Shown here piece after piece: positions 47,066 to 56,885 of a stretch of DNA of 64,000 nucleotides (positions are counted from its first letter, which is position 1; every line of letters begins with the position of its first letter). Below the pieces are notes generated by a model that did no database searches, was not told where the DNA came from, and saw nothing but the letters and a program-made list of their open reading frames with translations. The DNA is from Bradyrhizobium sp. SK17 (GTDB lineage: Bacteria; Pseudomonadota; Alphaproteobacteria; Rhizobiales; Xanthobacteraceae): assembly GCF_002831585.1 (NCBI RefSeq), contig NZ_CP025113.1, forward strand, positions 930,001 to 994,000. The letters are read 5' to 3'. The position numbers and the translations under genes were made by a program.

Positions 47066-48406
47066 TTACTCCGCCGCCGCGTTCTGCCCGGGGCTGCCGA
47101 CGAAGCCTGCGGGATCGCCGAACCGTTCGATCATCACCGCTGTGAGATCCTTGGTCTTGCTGGTGACGCAGGCGCCGGAGCGCACGGTGTAGCGATCCTG
47201 GTGCGCCGCATGCGGCGGCGCCTCGCCCTTTTGCAGCGCGCGGGCCGCCTCCATCATGAGCTTGCGGAAATGCAGGATGCCGAGGTCGGTCGGGCCGAGA
47301 TGCTCGCGGGTGCGATCGGCGATTGGGCCCTGGCTGTCCTGCACCGCGGCGTCCTGCTCGGAGACGCCCTTGATGCCGGTGTAGCTTTTGGTCCGTTGCA
47401 GCTTGCGATCGATCAGATAGTCGTTTGCCTTGTTGCGCAGCGGCACGTAGTTCTCGTCGACCACCGCCATCACGCCGTTGCCATTGGCATAGCCGTCGCG
47501 CTCGGCTTCGGTCAGCGGCCGGTCGGAATTCCAGGCATAGGTGTAGATCCAGCAATTGGTGTCGGTGACCGGCACGAAGGTCTGGCCGAACATGTTCTCG
47601 CCCGGCATCGAGCTCGGCGCATAGGAGTGGAAAGGCATCAGGAACTGGGCGATGCGCCAGTAGATATTGTCGCTGCCCGTGAGTCGCCCGCCCGCGACCG
47701 TCAGCCCGGCGTCGTGCGGATTGATCTTGATCACCGGGCGCGGGTCCTCGGCGATCCAGCGCATGTGGTCGGTCGCGACCCGCGCCAGCGGATTGACGAA
47801 ATGCCGCTTGATGTCGAGGATCTCGTTCTCCTCCTTCTCGAAGGAGAGATGCGCGAAGGTGAAATGCGCGGTGTCGATCGAGCCTTCCACCGCCTGCACC
47901 CAGTTGCAGTCCTGCCACTTCTTGCTGACGAAGCGATGCGAGGCCGGCAGCAGCGCCATCTCCAGCGCCGGCAATTCGGGCATCTGATCGGCCGGGCCCA
48001 TATAGGCCCAGATCATGTCGCCCCATTCGCGCACCGGATAGGACTTGATGCGGATCAGGTCCTTGGCGTTGAGGTCCGGATACGACGTCGGCATGTCGAC
48101 GCAGCGGCCATCGGTGTCGAACTTCCAGCCGTGATAGACGCAGCGGATGCCGCACTCCTCGTTGCGGCCGAGCCATAGATTGGCGCCGCGATGCGGACAG
48201 TACTGGTCGATGACGCCGACCACGCCCCTCGAGTCGCGGAAGGCGAGCAGCTCCTCGCCCATGACAACGATCTTCTTCGGATCGCTATCCGGCTCCGGCA
48301 GCTCTTCCGACAGCAGCACCGGGATCCAGAACCGGCGCAGCAATTCGCCCATCCCGGTCCCCTCACCTGACTCGGTGAGGAATTTGTTGTCTTCGGCACG
48401 AAGCAT
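47066..48406 (-). CDS. Rieske [2Fe-2S] aromatic-ring oxygenase, phthalate dioxygenase-type
   Basis: A 446-residue oxygenase. The Rieske cluster ligands appear as CPH (about residue 71) and CVYHGW, 17 residues apart, and the mononuclear iron site as DTAHFTFAH further on. Residues 1-45 (LRAEDNKFLTESGEGTGMGELLRRFWIPVLLSEELPEPD) match the phthalate 4,5-dioxygenase/LigX group, whose members hydroxylate or demethylate aromatic acids and need a separate reductase. No reductase gene is adjacent. It lies downstream of a TauD-type dioxygenase on the same strand. The substrate is unknown. Confidence 0.9.
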   Translation of the reverse strand: MLRAEDNKFLTESGEGTGMGELLRRFWIPVLLSEELPEPDSDPKKIVVMGEELLAFRDSRGVVGVIDQYCPHRGANLWLGRNEECGIRCVYHGWKFDTDGRCVDMPTSYPDLNAKDLIRIKSYPVREWGDMIWAYMGPADQMPELPALEMALLPASHRFVSKKWQDCNWVQAVEGSIDTAHFTFAHLSFEKEENEILDIKRHFVNPLARVATDHMRWIAEDPRPVIKINPHDAGLTVAGGRLTGSDNIYWRIAQFLMPFHSYAPSSMPGENMFGQTFVPVTDTNCWIYTYAWNSDRPLTEAERDGYANGNGVMAVVDENYVPLRNKANDYLIDRKLQRTKSYTGIKGVSEQDAAVQDSQGPIADRTREHLGPTDLGILHFRKLMMEAARALQKGEAPPHAAHQDRYTVRSGACVTSKTKDLTAVMIERFGDPAGFVGSPGQNAAAE

Positions 48407-48437
48407 CGACGACCTCCCGATTTTGTTTTTGTTGGCA

Positions 48438-48523
48438 GGGCGGGTTAGCCGAAGGCGTAGCCCGCCGATCTATCGTGTTGTTCACGCAGATGGTGGGTTA
48501 CGCTTCGCTAACCCACCCTACGC
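48438..48523. repeat. Palindromic intergenic repeat, family H
   Basis: The left arm ggcgggttagccgaaggcgt and the right arm acgcttcgctaacccacc pair over about 18 bases with a few mismatches. It lies between the TauD-type and Rieske genes, on one strand, and may end or modify read-through between them. Confidence 0.75.
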
Positions 48524-48529
48524 ATTCCC

Positions 48530-49423
48530 TTACACCGGCCGCTCGCCCTTCACGGTCACCCGCGTGCCGGCGCGGGTGTGCGGCCAGTAATCCCACATCG
48601 CACGGTGCTGGGCGCAGCGGTTGTCCCAGAACGCGATCGCGTTCTCACTCCAGCGGAAGCGGCACTGGAACAGCGGGTTCTCGGCGTGCCGATAGAGATA
48701 GGCCAGCATCGCGTCGCTCTCGTCGCGCGGGATGCCGATGATGAAGCGGGTGAAGCCGCGATTGACGTAGAGCGATTTCTTGCCCGTCACCGGATGGGTG
48801 CGAACCACCGGATGCTCGGCGCGGGGATAGTCGCGCTTGTCGGCGACGCCGTAATTGGCGTATAGGCCACGATAAGTCTGCTCGCCGTCATGCAGCGCGG
48901 TCAGTCCGTCGAGATAGGCCTTCATGCGGTCCGACAGCGCCTCATAGGCCGCGTACATGTTGGCGAACAGCGTGTCGCCGCCGCGCGGCGGGCACTGCTT
49001 GATGTAGAGGATCGAGCCCATCGGCGGCTCGAGGTCGCAGGACACGTCGGTATGCCAGCCCTCGCCATTGGCGCGTGGGCTATCCTTGTCGGCGTAGATC
49101 TTCATCAGCGCCGGATCGCCCTCATTGGGCGCGGCCGGATGGACGTGCAGGTCACCGAACTTGCGGCCGAAGGCGAGATGTTGTTGGGGCGTGATGTGCT
49201 GGTCGCGGAAGAAGATGACAAGGTTCTCGGCGAGCGCGCGATGGATCTCATCCATCTGATGGTTGGAGCGCGCTTCGTCATTGACCAGCTTGCCGATATC
49301 GACGCCGGAGATCTCCGCGCCGATGATCGGCGTCAGCTTCTCGACGCCGATGGTCTCATAAGGCTCGGACTCACCGGCGACGTGCCGATAGCGCGGACCC
49401 TGTTTGCCGGACAGCGAGCTCAT
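48530..49423 (-). CDS. TauD/TfdA family 2-oxoglutarate-dependent dioxygenase
   Basis: A 297-residue Fe(II)/2-oxoglutarate dioxygenase. The iron ligands are H124 and D126 in GEGWHTDVSC and H273 in NRCAQHRAMWDYWPH, followed by the 2-oxoglutarate-binding arginine in HTRAGTRVTV. TauD releases sulfite from taurine and TfdA cleaves 2,4-D; family members use many sulfonates and phenoxy acids. Start at ATG 49423 (MSSLSGKQGPRYRHV) has GGGAGAA six bases upstream, better than the ATG at 49441. It is followed by the Rieske gene on the same strand, suggesting a shared substrate. Confidence 0.9.
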   Translation of the reverse strand: MSSLSGKQGPRYRHVAGESEPYETIGVEKLTPIIGAEISGVDIGKLVNDEARSNHQMDEIHRALAENLVIFFRDQHITPQQHLAFGRKFGDLHVHPAAPNEGDPALMKIYADKDSPRANGEGWHTDVSCDLEPPMGSILYIKQCPPRGGDTLFANMYAAYEALSDRMKAYLDGLTALHDGEQTYRGLYANYGVADKRDYPRAEHPVVRTHPVTGKKSLYVNRGFTRFIIGIPRDESDAMLAYLYRHAENPLFQCRFRWSENAIAFWDNRCAQHRAMWDYWPHTRAGTRVTVKGERPV

Positions 49424-49502
49424 GGGCGTTCTCCCAATCATTCTTGATTGGGAGCATCGTAGCGCTCATCGATGGAAGCGCAATCTGCACCGCAAACATA
49501 TC

Positions 49503-49637
49503 TGTCGTCCCGGACAAGCGCAGCGCCGATCCGGGACCCATCACCACAGGATTGGGTTTGGCGAAGGCTCGCACCCCCATCTCGCGCCACAACCACGGCC
49601 TGTGGTTATGGGTCCCGGCCTTCGCCGGGACGACGGT
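49503..49637. repeat. Palindromic intergenic repeat, family B copy 2
   Basis: Arms gtcgtcccggacaagcgcag (left) and tgggtcccggccttcgccgg then gacgacgg (right) share the family B words, with gggacccatcaccaca and tgtggttatgggtccc pairing inside. It lies between ispG and the TauD-type gene. Confidence 0.82.
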
Positions 49638-49661
49638 GGAGTGTATTGCGAGAGTAGCGGC

Positions 49662-50951
<1,290 letters not shown>

Positions 50952-51210
50952 GGCGTCTCGAATATCAGGTTTCGGTGACATTCACCAAGGGGGCGATGGG
51001 CCCTGCGCAGGGCAGGCCAAACGGACATGTTTCGGAGTGAATTCAACAGCTTATGCCGCCGATTGAGGCCAAACGCAAGCCATGCGGCGGCGGCGTGCAT
51101 GGTCAGCTATATTGGACCGAATTGGGGTGAATCAAAGGGCAAAGTGACAGCTTTTCATGTGATCCGGAGCATCTTAGCATTGCATTAAGAACCTGCCGGG
51201 AGGGCATGAC

Positions 51211-52086
51211 ATGGCCGGCCACAGCGAGCTGATCACCACGGCGGAACTTGCCGACATCCTGACCCGGCCCGAGCTGCGCCTGTTCGACTGTACGACTTAT
51301 CTGGAGCCGGCCCCCGCCGGGAGTGCCGCACCTTATATTGTCGTCTCGGGCCGCCAGACCTTCGAGGCCGGGCACATTCCGGGCGCGAATTTCCTGGATT
51401 TGCAGGCCGAATTCTCCGATTCCCGCACCGAGCTGCGCTTCATGATGCCGCCGACCGCCCAGCTCGAGGCTGCGTTCGGTCGCCACGGCATTTCAGCCAA
51501 CAGCCGCGTGGTGCTCTATTCGATCGGGACCGCGATGTGGGCGACGCGGTTCTGGTGGATGCTGCACGCGCTCGGCTTCGAGGGCGCCGCGGTGCTCGAC
51601 GGCGGCATCGACAAATGGACCGCCGAGGGACGCGACATCGAGACCGGACTGGCCGGCGGCTATCCGCCGGCGACGTTTCCGGCGCGTCCGAAGGAGGGGA
51701 TGTTCGTCGACAAGCACGACGTGCTCGCCGCGACCAGTGAGCGCGACACCGTGATCGTCAACGCGCTCGGCCCGCAATTCTACAAGGGCCTGGAGCCGAG
51801 CCGCTATGGCAGGCCCGGCCGCATCCCCGGCAGCGTCAGCGTGCCGGCGGCAACTCTGATCGATCCCAAGCACAAGACGTTCGTGCCGCTGGCGGACGCC
51901 GAGGCAAGCTTCGCGGCCCAGGGCATCACCAAGGACAAGCGGGTCATCGCCTATTGCGGCGGCGGCATCTCGGCGACCATCGACCTGTTCCAACTGCACC
52001 GGCTCGGCTACGACAATCTCACGCTCTATGACGGCTCGATGGGCGAATGGGCGAAGGACCAGGCGCTGCCGATCGAGGTGGGGTAG
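51211..52086 (+). CDS. sseA: Thiosulfate/3-mercaptopyruvate sulfurtransferase (two rhodanese domains)
   Basis: A 291-residue protein of two rhodanese domains. The first (about 10-140) is inactive and structural; the second (about 165-285) has the catalytic cysteine C249 in VIAYCGGGISAT. The CGGGIS loop is close to the CG[S/G]GV[T/S] loop of mercaptopyruvate sulfurtransferases rather than the CRxGxR of thiosulfate rhodaneses. GFEGAAVLDGGIDKWTAEGR and RIPGSVSVPAATLID are conserved structural motifs. Start ATG 51211 follows CGGGAGGGC. It is divergent from ispG. Confidence 0.88.
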   Translation: MAGHSELITTAELADILTRPELRLFDCTTYLEPAPAGSAAPYIVVSGRQTFEAGHIPGANFLDLQAEFSDSRTELRFMMPPTAQLEAAFGRHGISANSRVVLYSIGTAMWATRFWWMLHALGFEGAAVLDGGIDKWTAEGRDIETGLAGGYPPATFPARPKEGMFVDKHDVLAATSERDTVIVNALGPQFYKGLEPSRYGRPGRIPGSVSVPAATLIDPKHKTFVPLADAEASFAAQGITKDKRVIAYCGGGISATIDLFQLHRLGYDNLTLYDGSMGEWAKDQALPIEVG

Positions 52087-52104
52087 TGGGCACGCTTTCT
52101 CCGC

Positions 52105-52210
52105 GCGTCGTCCCCGCGAACGCGGGGACCCATAACCACCGAATTTGCTAGTGAACGGCAACGCGGCCCCAACATCGCGCGACGACCGACATTCGGTGTA
52201 ATGGGTCCCC
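52105..52210. repeat. Palindromic intergenic repeat, family B copy 3, left part, cut by the IS30 element
   Basis: The segment starts gcgtcgtccccgcgaacgcg and carries ggggacccataaccacc and later atgggtcccc, the same words as copies 1 and 2. The matching right arm (tggctttcgccaggacgacgg) lies beyond the insertion sequence at 53249-53270, showing that IS30 landed inside a complete palindrome. Confidence 0.8.
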
Positions 52211-52237
52211 TGAGTTCACAAACGAAGTGCAACACTT
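52211..52237. repeat. Left terminal inverted repeat of the IS30 element
   Basis: Matches the right end with 23 of 27 bases identical. The core CGAAGTGCAACACTT is identical in both ends. It lies 19 bases before the transposase start. Confidence 0.85.
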
Positions 52238-52255
52238 CCATCTGGAGGTGTTGCC

Positions 52256-53272
52256 ATGGGGCGGACTTACAAGCAGCTCTGCCTGGAGGAGCGATGCGAG
52301 ATTGCCAGGCTTTCGGCCGGTGGTAGCTCGATCCGGCAAATCGCGGCAGCTTTGGATCGCCCGCCATCAACGATCTCTCGGGAGCTGAACCGCAATTCTG
52401 GCGTTCAGGTCGGTTACAAGCCCAGCTATGCCCAGCAACAGATGCGAGCGCGGCGCTGGACGGGCTCTCGCCTCGAACGAGAGCCCGGCCTGCGCCGCGC
52501 GGTGTTGGAACGTCTTGGTCGGGGCTGGTCGCCCGAGCAGGTCGCCGGCCGGCTGGCGCGTGAGCACGGCCGCAGGGTGATCTCCTATGAGAGCATCTAC
52601 CGCTTCATCTATGCCCAGCTCACCCGCACCTCGGACTTCAGCTGGCGACGCTATTTGCCGCGCGGCAAGAGCAAGCGCGGTCGTCGCGGCAAGCGGGGCG
52701 GCAGTCCCGCAAGCTTCATCGAAGGCCGTGTTTCGCTGGATCAGCGTCCCATCGAGGTCGCCGATCGCAAGACCCCGGGCCATTGGGAGGCCGACCTCAT
52801 GATGTTCTCCAAATACGGTCAGCAGATCTTGGCCGTGCATGAGCGCACCTCCCGCCTGTTGCTCGGCGTCCCCCTCGCAAGCAAGCTCGCCTCCGGCGTC
52901 GCCCACCATCTCGTGCGCCTGTTCGAGGTCCTGCCACAACCGATCCGCCGGACCGTCACCTTCGACAACGGCACCGAGTTCGCAGCTCACCTTTCCTTGC
53001 AAAGCCTCTTGATCAAGACGTTCTTCTGCGATCCCCACGCCCCCTGGCAGAAAGGTGGCATCGAGAACGCCATCGGCCGCATGCGCCGCTTCATCCCACG
53101 CAACACCGACCTTGAGAAGCTGCCGACCCGCCGCCTTCGCAAGTCCATCGCCGCCTACAACAACACCCCGCGCAAATGCCTTGACTTCAAGACCCCGACA
53201 GAGGTCTTTGCTGCTCAAGTGTTGCACTTCGAGTGTGAATCCACCTCCTGGCTTTCGCCAGGACGACGGTGA
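52256..53272 (+). CDS. IS30 family transposase
   Basis: A 338-residue transposase. The N-terminal helix-turn-helix (IARLSAGGSSIRQIAAALDRPPSTISREL) recognises the ends. The DDE catalytic core has D in HWEADLMM (KTPGHWEADL), D in VTFDNGTEF and E in WQKGGIENAIGRMR. The last residues (VLHFECESTSWLSPGRR) are encoded across the right inverted repeat and on into the flanking palindrome, where the stop codon lies. The gene looks intact. Start ATG 52256 follows TGGAGG at 52242-52247. Confidence 0.93.
   Translation: MGRTYKQLCLEERCEIARLSAGGSSIRQIAAALDRPPSTISRELNRNSGVQVGYKPSYAQQQMRARRWTGSRLEREPGLRRAVLERLGRGWSPEQVAGRLAREHGRRVISYESIYRFIYAQLTRTSDFSWRRYLPRGKSKRGRRGKRGGSPASFIEGRVSLDQRPIEVADRKTPGHWEADLMMFSKYGQQILAVHERTSRLLLGVPLASKLASGVAHHLVRLFEVLPQPIRRTVTFDNGTEFAAHLSLQSLLIKTFFCDPHAPWQKGGIENAIGRMRRFIPRNTDLEKLPTRRLRKSIAAYNNTPRKCLDFKTPTEVFAAQVLHFECESTSWLSPGRR
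53217..53243. repeat. Right terminal inverted repeat of the IS30 element
   Basis: The sequence begins aagtgttgcacttcg and is the reverse complement of the left end apart from four bases. It lies inside the 3' part of the transposase reading frame, which continues into the flank. Confidence 0.85.
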
Positions 53273-53285
53273 GTGATTCCCCGTC

Positions 53286-53386
53286 GTCATTCCGGGGCGT
53301 GCGAAGCACGAGCCCGGAATCCATCAGGCCGCATCGCTCGTAGGTGAATGGATTCCAGACTCTCGCTGCGCGAGCCCCGGAATGAC
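53286..53386. repeat. Palindromic intergenic repeat, family A copy 3
   Basis: Arms gtcattccggggcgtgcgaa and cgcgagccccggaatgac with inner arms ggaatccat/atggattcc. It lies between the IS30 element and the EamA gene, right after the remainder of the family B copy. Confidence 0.88.
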
Positions 53387-53393
53387 GAGGAGA

Positions 53394-54350
53394 TTACGCC
53401 GGTACGTTCGGGTCCGGCGTCACCTTCGGATCCGGCTTGTTGACGAGGTAAAGCCCCGCGATCACCAGCAGCGCGGCGACGCCGAACACCGGGGTCAGGG
53501 TATCGTGCATGATGAAATAGGCCGCGACCACGCCGAACAGCGGCGTGATGAAGGTGAAGGCCGACAGCTTGCTCGCCGAATAGCTCTTCACCATCGCAAA
53601 CCAGATCACGAAGGTGCAGCCGACCACCCAGACCGCCTGATAGGCCAGCAGCGAGATCGAAAGTGCGCTCGGCACATGCGCGATCCGCTCGCCGGCGATC
53701 CAGGCGGCGAGGCCGAGGATCGGGATCGAGATCGCAACCTGGTAGCCGAGCGCCTTTTCCGGCGCGACCTTGCGCAGGCTGGTGCCCTTGGCGACCAGCG
53801 TGGTTGCGGCCCACAGCGCGCCGCCGCCGACCACCATGAGGTCGCCGAGCAGCACCCTGGCATCGACATTGGGCTGCGGCACGCCGATCGCGAGCGCGAC
53901 GCCGGCAAAGCTCAGCGCCAGCCCGCTCCATTGCACGGTCGAGAGACGCTCGCCGAGGAACTGGTGTGAGCCGAGCGCGACGAAGAACGGCGCGGTGTAG
54001 AGGAAGACCGAGGCCCGCGAGGCCGAGGTGAAGACCAGCCCGGTGAATATCAGCACGAACTCGCAGCCGAACATCAACCCGGCGATTACGCCTGGCAGCA
54101 GCGTGCCGTCGCGCTCGAAGAATTTGACGCCGCGCAAATGGCCGACGATCAGCATCACCGGCAGCGCGCCGGAGGAACGGATCAGCGCCTGCAACATCGG
54201 CGGCACGTCGGGCAGCGCGAGCTTGACCGCGAGCTGGTTGAAGCCCCAGCTCACGCACAGCATCAGCATCAGCGCGATGGCGCCGGGCGGCAACCCGTGG
54301 CCGACGCCGACAGGTCGCGTGACGTGGGCTGAGATCGCTTGGGTCGACAT
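53394..54350 (-). CDS. EamA family (DMT) transporter
   Basis: A 318-residue membrane protein with ten helices in two EamA repeats. The first half ends ASRASVFLYTAPFFVALGSHQFLGERLSTVQ and the second SASKLSAFTFITPLFGVVAAYFIMHDTL, both standard patterns. It is probably an exporter of small metabolites; the substrate is unknown. Start ATG 54350 (MSTQAISAHVTRPV). It is followed by a family A palindrome and the IS30 element on its downstream side and by zur upstream. Confidence 0.85.
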   Translation of the reverse strand: MSTQAISAHVTRPVGVGHGLPPGAIALMLMLCVSWGFNQLAVKLALPDVPPMLQALIRSSGALPVMLIVGHLRGVKFFERDGTLLPGVIAGLMFGCEFVLIFTGLVFTSASRASVFLYTAPFFVALGSHQFLGERLSTVQWSGLALSFAGVALAIGVPQPNVDARVLLGDLMVVGGGALWAATTLVAKGTSLRKVAPEKALGYQVAISIPILGLAAWIAGERIAHVPSALSISLLAYQAVWVVGCTFVIWFAMVKSYSASKLSAFTFITPLFGVVAAYFIMHDTLTPVFGVAALLVIAGLYLVNKPDPKVTPDPNVPA

Positions 54351-54409
54351 GTTTCCTCGCGGGCCGGCCTATCGGCCTGTTGTTGTTGGTATTCGCGTGT
54401 CGCTGGATC

Positions 54410-54491
54410 GTCATTGCGAGCGCAGCGAAGCAATCCATTTCACCACTTGCCGAGGCATGGATTGCTTCGGCGCTTCGCTCCTCGCAATGAC
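54410..54491. repeat. Palindromic intergenic repeat, family G
   Basis: The left arm gtcattgcgagcgcagcgaa and the right arm cgcttcgctcctcgcaatgac pair over about 20 bases, with aagcaatccat/atggattgctt pairing inside. It lies between zur and the EamA gene. Confidence 0.85.
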
Positions 54492-54507
54492 AGGGAAGGG
54501 TCGAGAA

Positions 54508-54993
54508 TCATTTCTGGCAGTGCGCGCAGGTGCCGGCGATCTCGACGACCGAGAGTTTCGGGATGAAGCCCGAGGCGCGCGCCGCCGCGGTCAGGCTTTG
54601 CGCGACGGGAGCGGCGGGGATCTCGCCGACCGAGCCGCAATGGTCGCAGATCAGGAACGCGACCATCGAGGTCTCGTCATGATCGTGGGCGCAGGCGAGG
54701 AAAGCGTTGCGGCTCTCGATACGGTGCACGAGGCCGTTTTCCATCAGGAAGTCGAGCGCGCGATAGACGGTAATCGGTGCCGGTCGCGGCATCGTCTTGG
54801 CCAGCTCGTCGATCACCTCATAGGCGCCGAGCGGCCGGTGGCTCGACAGCAGCGCCTGAAGCACGTGGCGCCGGATCGGGGTGAATTTCTGGCCGCGGCG
54901 GGCGCAGACCTGCTCGGCATGCGCCATCGCGTCCGCGGCACAGCGGCCGTGGTCGTGATCGGGGGCAGGAAATGTCGGCTTGGCGAGGCTCAT
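54508..54993 (-). CDS. zur: Fur family transcriptional regulator, Zur type
   Basis: A 161-residue Fur-family protein. The winged helix (FTPIRRHVLQALLSSHRPLGAYEVIDEL, PITVYRALDFLMENGLVHRIES) is followed by a dimer domain with the structural zinc sites CDHCG and CAHC and the sensing stretch ACAHDHDETSM. The histidine-rich N-terminus (PAPDHDHGRCAADAMAHAEQ) and LVHRIESRNAFLAC fit the zinc-uptake regulator Zur better than Fur or PerR. Start ATG 54993 (MSLAKPTF); the frame continues upstream without similarity. No znu genes are in the window. Confidence 0.85.
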   Translation of the reverse strand: MSLAKPTFPAPDHDHGRCAADAMAHAEQVCARRGQKFTPIRRHVLQALLSSHRPLGAYEVIDELAKTMPRPAPITVYRALDFLMENGLVHRIESRNAFLACAHDHDETSMVAFLICDHCGSVGEIPAAPVAQSLTAAARASGFIPKLSVVEIAGTCAHCQK

Positions 54994-55111
54994 TGCCCAA
55001 TATGTAGCATTTTTGCGCTCATTCCCATAGCCCGACGCGGATCTTGAGATCGGCCTTGCAGCCATGTGTGCAATGCGGGGCAGCCCCCCGTTTACCCGGC
55101 ATGAAGAATTC

Positions 55112-55141
55112 ATAAGCAAGCTTATTATATCCCAAGCTTAT
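55112..55141. promoter_or_regulatory. Probable MarR operator in front of the efflux operon
   Basis: ataagc-aa-gcttat (55112-55125) is a perfect six-base inverted repeat, and the nine bases caagcttat occur twice, at 55117-55125 and 55133-55141. The site lies 14-43 bases before the marR start, in an AT-rich stretch, exactly where a self-repressing MarR protein would bind. The binding protein is inferred from position. Confidence 0.6.
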
Positions 55142-55154
55142 GGAGGCAGAATCG

Positions 55155-55633
55155 ATGCGCGGTTCCGTGGACGCGAACTTCATGTTTACGCTGGGCGAGT
55201 TGTTCCGGCTGATCCGCGTCTATGCGGACAAGGAAGCCGCGCGCTATGGCATCACCCGGGCGCAATGGGCCGTGCTGTCGAAGGTGGAACGGCAGGAAGG
55301 TCTGAAGCAGACCGAACTCGCCGAGCTGCTCGAGGTGCAGCCGATCACGCTGACACGGCTGATCGACAAGCTCTGCGACAATGGCTGGATCGAACGCCGC
55401 AACGACGAGAACGACCGCCGCGTCAACCGCCTCTATCTGAAGAAGGCCGCCGCCCGCTGCTCGGCAAGCTCGCCGGCCTGCGCTCCGAACTCACCGCGAC
55501 CGCGCTCGAGGGCATCAGCCCGGCTGACGCGCATCGCCTGCTCACCCAATTGGAATCGATCAAGGAAAACGTTCGCAATGCCATCCAAAGCCCAGCCGGC
55601 GAGCCCTCCCGAAAGGAACAGCGCTATGGCTGA
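55155..55633 (+). pseudogene. MarR family regulator of an efflux operon, with a one-base deletion
   Basis: The first part (MRGSVDANFMFTLGELFRLIRVYADKEAARYGITRAQW, then QTELAELLEVQPITLTRLIDKLCDNGWIERR and DENDRRVNRLYL) is a complete MarR winged helix. At 55445-55455 the codons for LKKAA should run into RPLLGKLAGLRSELTATALEG, but one base is missing and this frame instead runs on into emrA. Restored length is 159 residues. The C-terminal helices are intact in the next frame to the stop at 55631-55633. I start at ATG 55155, nine bases after GGAGG, not at 55140. The stop overlaps emrA by eight bases. Confidence 0.85.
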
Positions 55634-56798
55634 CCCCGTCCTCAAACTCGCCCCCGAGCAGAAGAGCAATCCGGGCGCCCCTGCGCCGGAGACAACCGGC
55701 GAAGCGCCGCGCGGCGGCCTGATGGGCGGCCTGCGGCGCCATCGCCGCACGCTGCTGCTGGTCGTGCTGCCGACCGTGGCTGCGATCGGCGGCATCGTGT
55801 TCTATCTCAATGGCGGACGCTATGTCGGCACCGACGACGCCTATGTCGGCGCGCAGAAGGTGCTGATCACGCCGGAAATCTCGGGCAAGATCGACAAGAT
55901 CGTCGTGAAGGAAGGCCAGCACGTCAAGAAGGGCGATGAGCTGTTCGAGATCGACCCGGTGCCGTTCCGCTTCGCAGTGGCGCAAGCCAAGGCCGCGCTC
56001 GACCAGACCAGAACGGCCTATGACAATCTGGTCGACAACATCAAGATCAACACCAAGATGCTGGAATTCGCCCAGCAGAGCATCGAGCTGAAGAAGCGCG
56101 ACGTCGATCGCAAATCGACCCTCGCCAAACAGAATTTCGGCTCGCAGCTCGATCTCGACAATGCGGCCAACGCGCAAGTCACCGCCGAGAGCCTGGCACA
56201 ATACATCAAGCAGCAGATCTCCAAGGACAAGACGCAGCTGCTCGGCGATATCGACCTGCCGATCGAGCAGTTCCCGCCCTACGCCCAGGCCAAGGCCAAG
56301 CTCGACGACGCACAGCGCAATCTCGATCACACCGTGCTGCGCGCGCCGATGGACGGCGTCGCAACGCAGGTCGACCAGATCCAGCTCGGCCGCTTCGTCG
56401 CAGCGGGCGCGCCGGTATTCTCGGTGATCGATGTCGACCATCCCTGGGTCGACGCCAATCCGAAGGAAAGCGACTTCACCTATGTCGCGGTCGGGCAGCC
56501 GGTGTCACTCGACGTCGACGCGTTCCCGAACCACGAATTCAAGGGCAGGATCGGCTCGCTGTCGCCCGGCACCGGCGCGCAGTTCGCGATCCTGCCGCCG
56601 CAGAACGCCACCGGCAATTTCGTCAAGGTGGTGCAGCGGGTGCCGGTGCGGATCTATTTCGACGAGAACGATCCGTTCGTGAAGAAGCTGAAGGCCGGCA
56701 TGAGCGTCTATGCGACGATCGACACCAACCATCGCCGCAGCCTGGCCGGCCTGCTCGGACTGGGCTCGGCCGCGGCGCACCCGGATCATCAGGACTGA
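55626..56798 (+). CDS. emrA: HlyD/EmrA-type membrane fusion protein
   Basis: A 390-residue periplasmic adaptor. One N-terminal helix (TLLLVVLPTVAAIGGIVFYLNGG, about 41-62) anchors it in the inner membrane, then the barrel-sandwich lipoyl domain (YVGAQKVLITPEISGKI), a long coiled-coil hairpin (about 115-240) and the beta-barrel (DHTVLRAPMDGVATQVDQIQLGRFV). EmrA links the EmrB pump to an outer-membrane channel. ATG 55626 lies inside the end of marR (eight-base overlap). Because of the marR frame break, the open frame appears to begin upstream in marR, but the family start is here. Confidence 0.92.
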   Translation: MADPVLKLAPEQKSNPGAPAPETTGEAPRGGLMGGLRRHRRTLLLVVLPTVAAIGGIVFYLNGGRYVGTDDAYVGAQKVLITPEISGKIDKIVVKEGQHVKKGDELFEIDPVPFRFAVAQAKAALDQTRTAYDNLVDNIKINTKMLEFAQQSIELKKRDVDRKSTLAKQNFGSQLDLDNAANAQVTAESLAQYIKQQISKDKTQLLGDIDLPIEQFPPYAQAKAKLDDAQRNLDHTVLRAPMDGVATQVDQIQLGRFVAAGAPVFSVIDVDHPWVDANPKESDFTYVAVGQPVSLDVDAFPNHEFKGRIGSLSPGTGAQFAILPPQNATGNFVKVVQRVPVRIYFDENDPFVKKLKAGMSVYATIDTNHRRSLAGLLGLGSAAAHPDHQD

Positions 56799-56885
56799 GA
56801 TCGAACAAGATCGAAACCCGGCGCGCCACCTCTCCCGTCGGGGAGAGGTGGTCTACACCACGGCTTACAAGCGGGACTGAACTGA

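Larger units (their letters stand above)
52211..53243. mobile_element. IS30 family insertion sequence
   Basis: About 1,033 bases bounded by inverted repeats of 27 bases with four mismatches: 52211-52237 (TGAGTTCACAAACGAAGTGC and onward) and 53217-53243 (reverse complement TGGATTCACACTCGAAGTGC and onward). It carries a single transposase gene. Bases CCTG occur just left (52209-52212) and right (53247-53250) of the element and may reflect target duplication, but IS30 usually duplicates two to three bases and the exact ends are uncertain by a few bases. It is inserted in a family B palindrome between sseA and an EamA gene. Confidence 0.88.

Noticed and set aside
55140..56798. Apparent MarR-EmrA fusion in one open frame
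   Set aside because: The MarR C-terminal helices are intact in the neighbouring frame and end eight bases inside emrA. The fusion is created by a missing base, not a real gene fusion.
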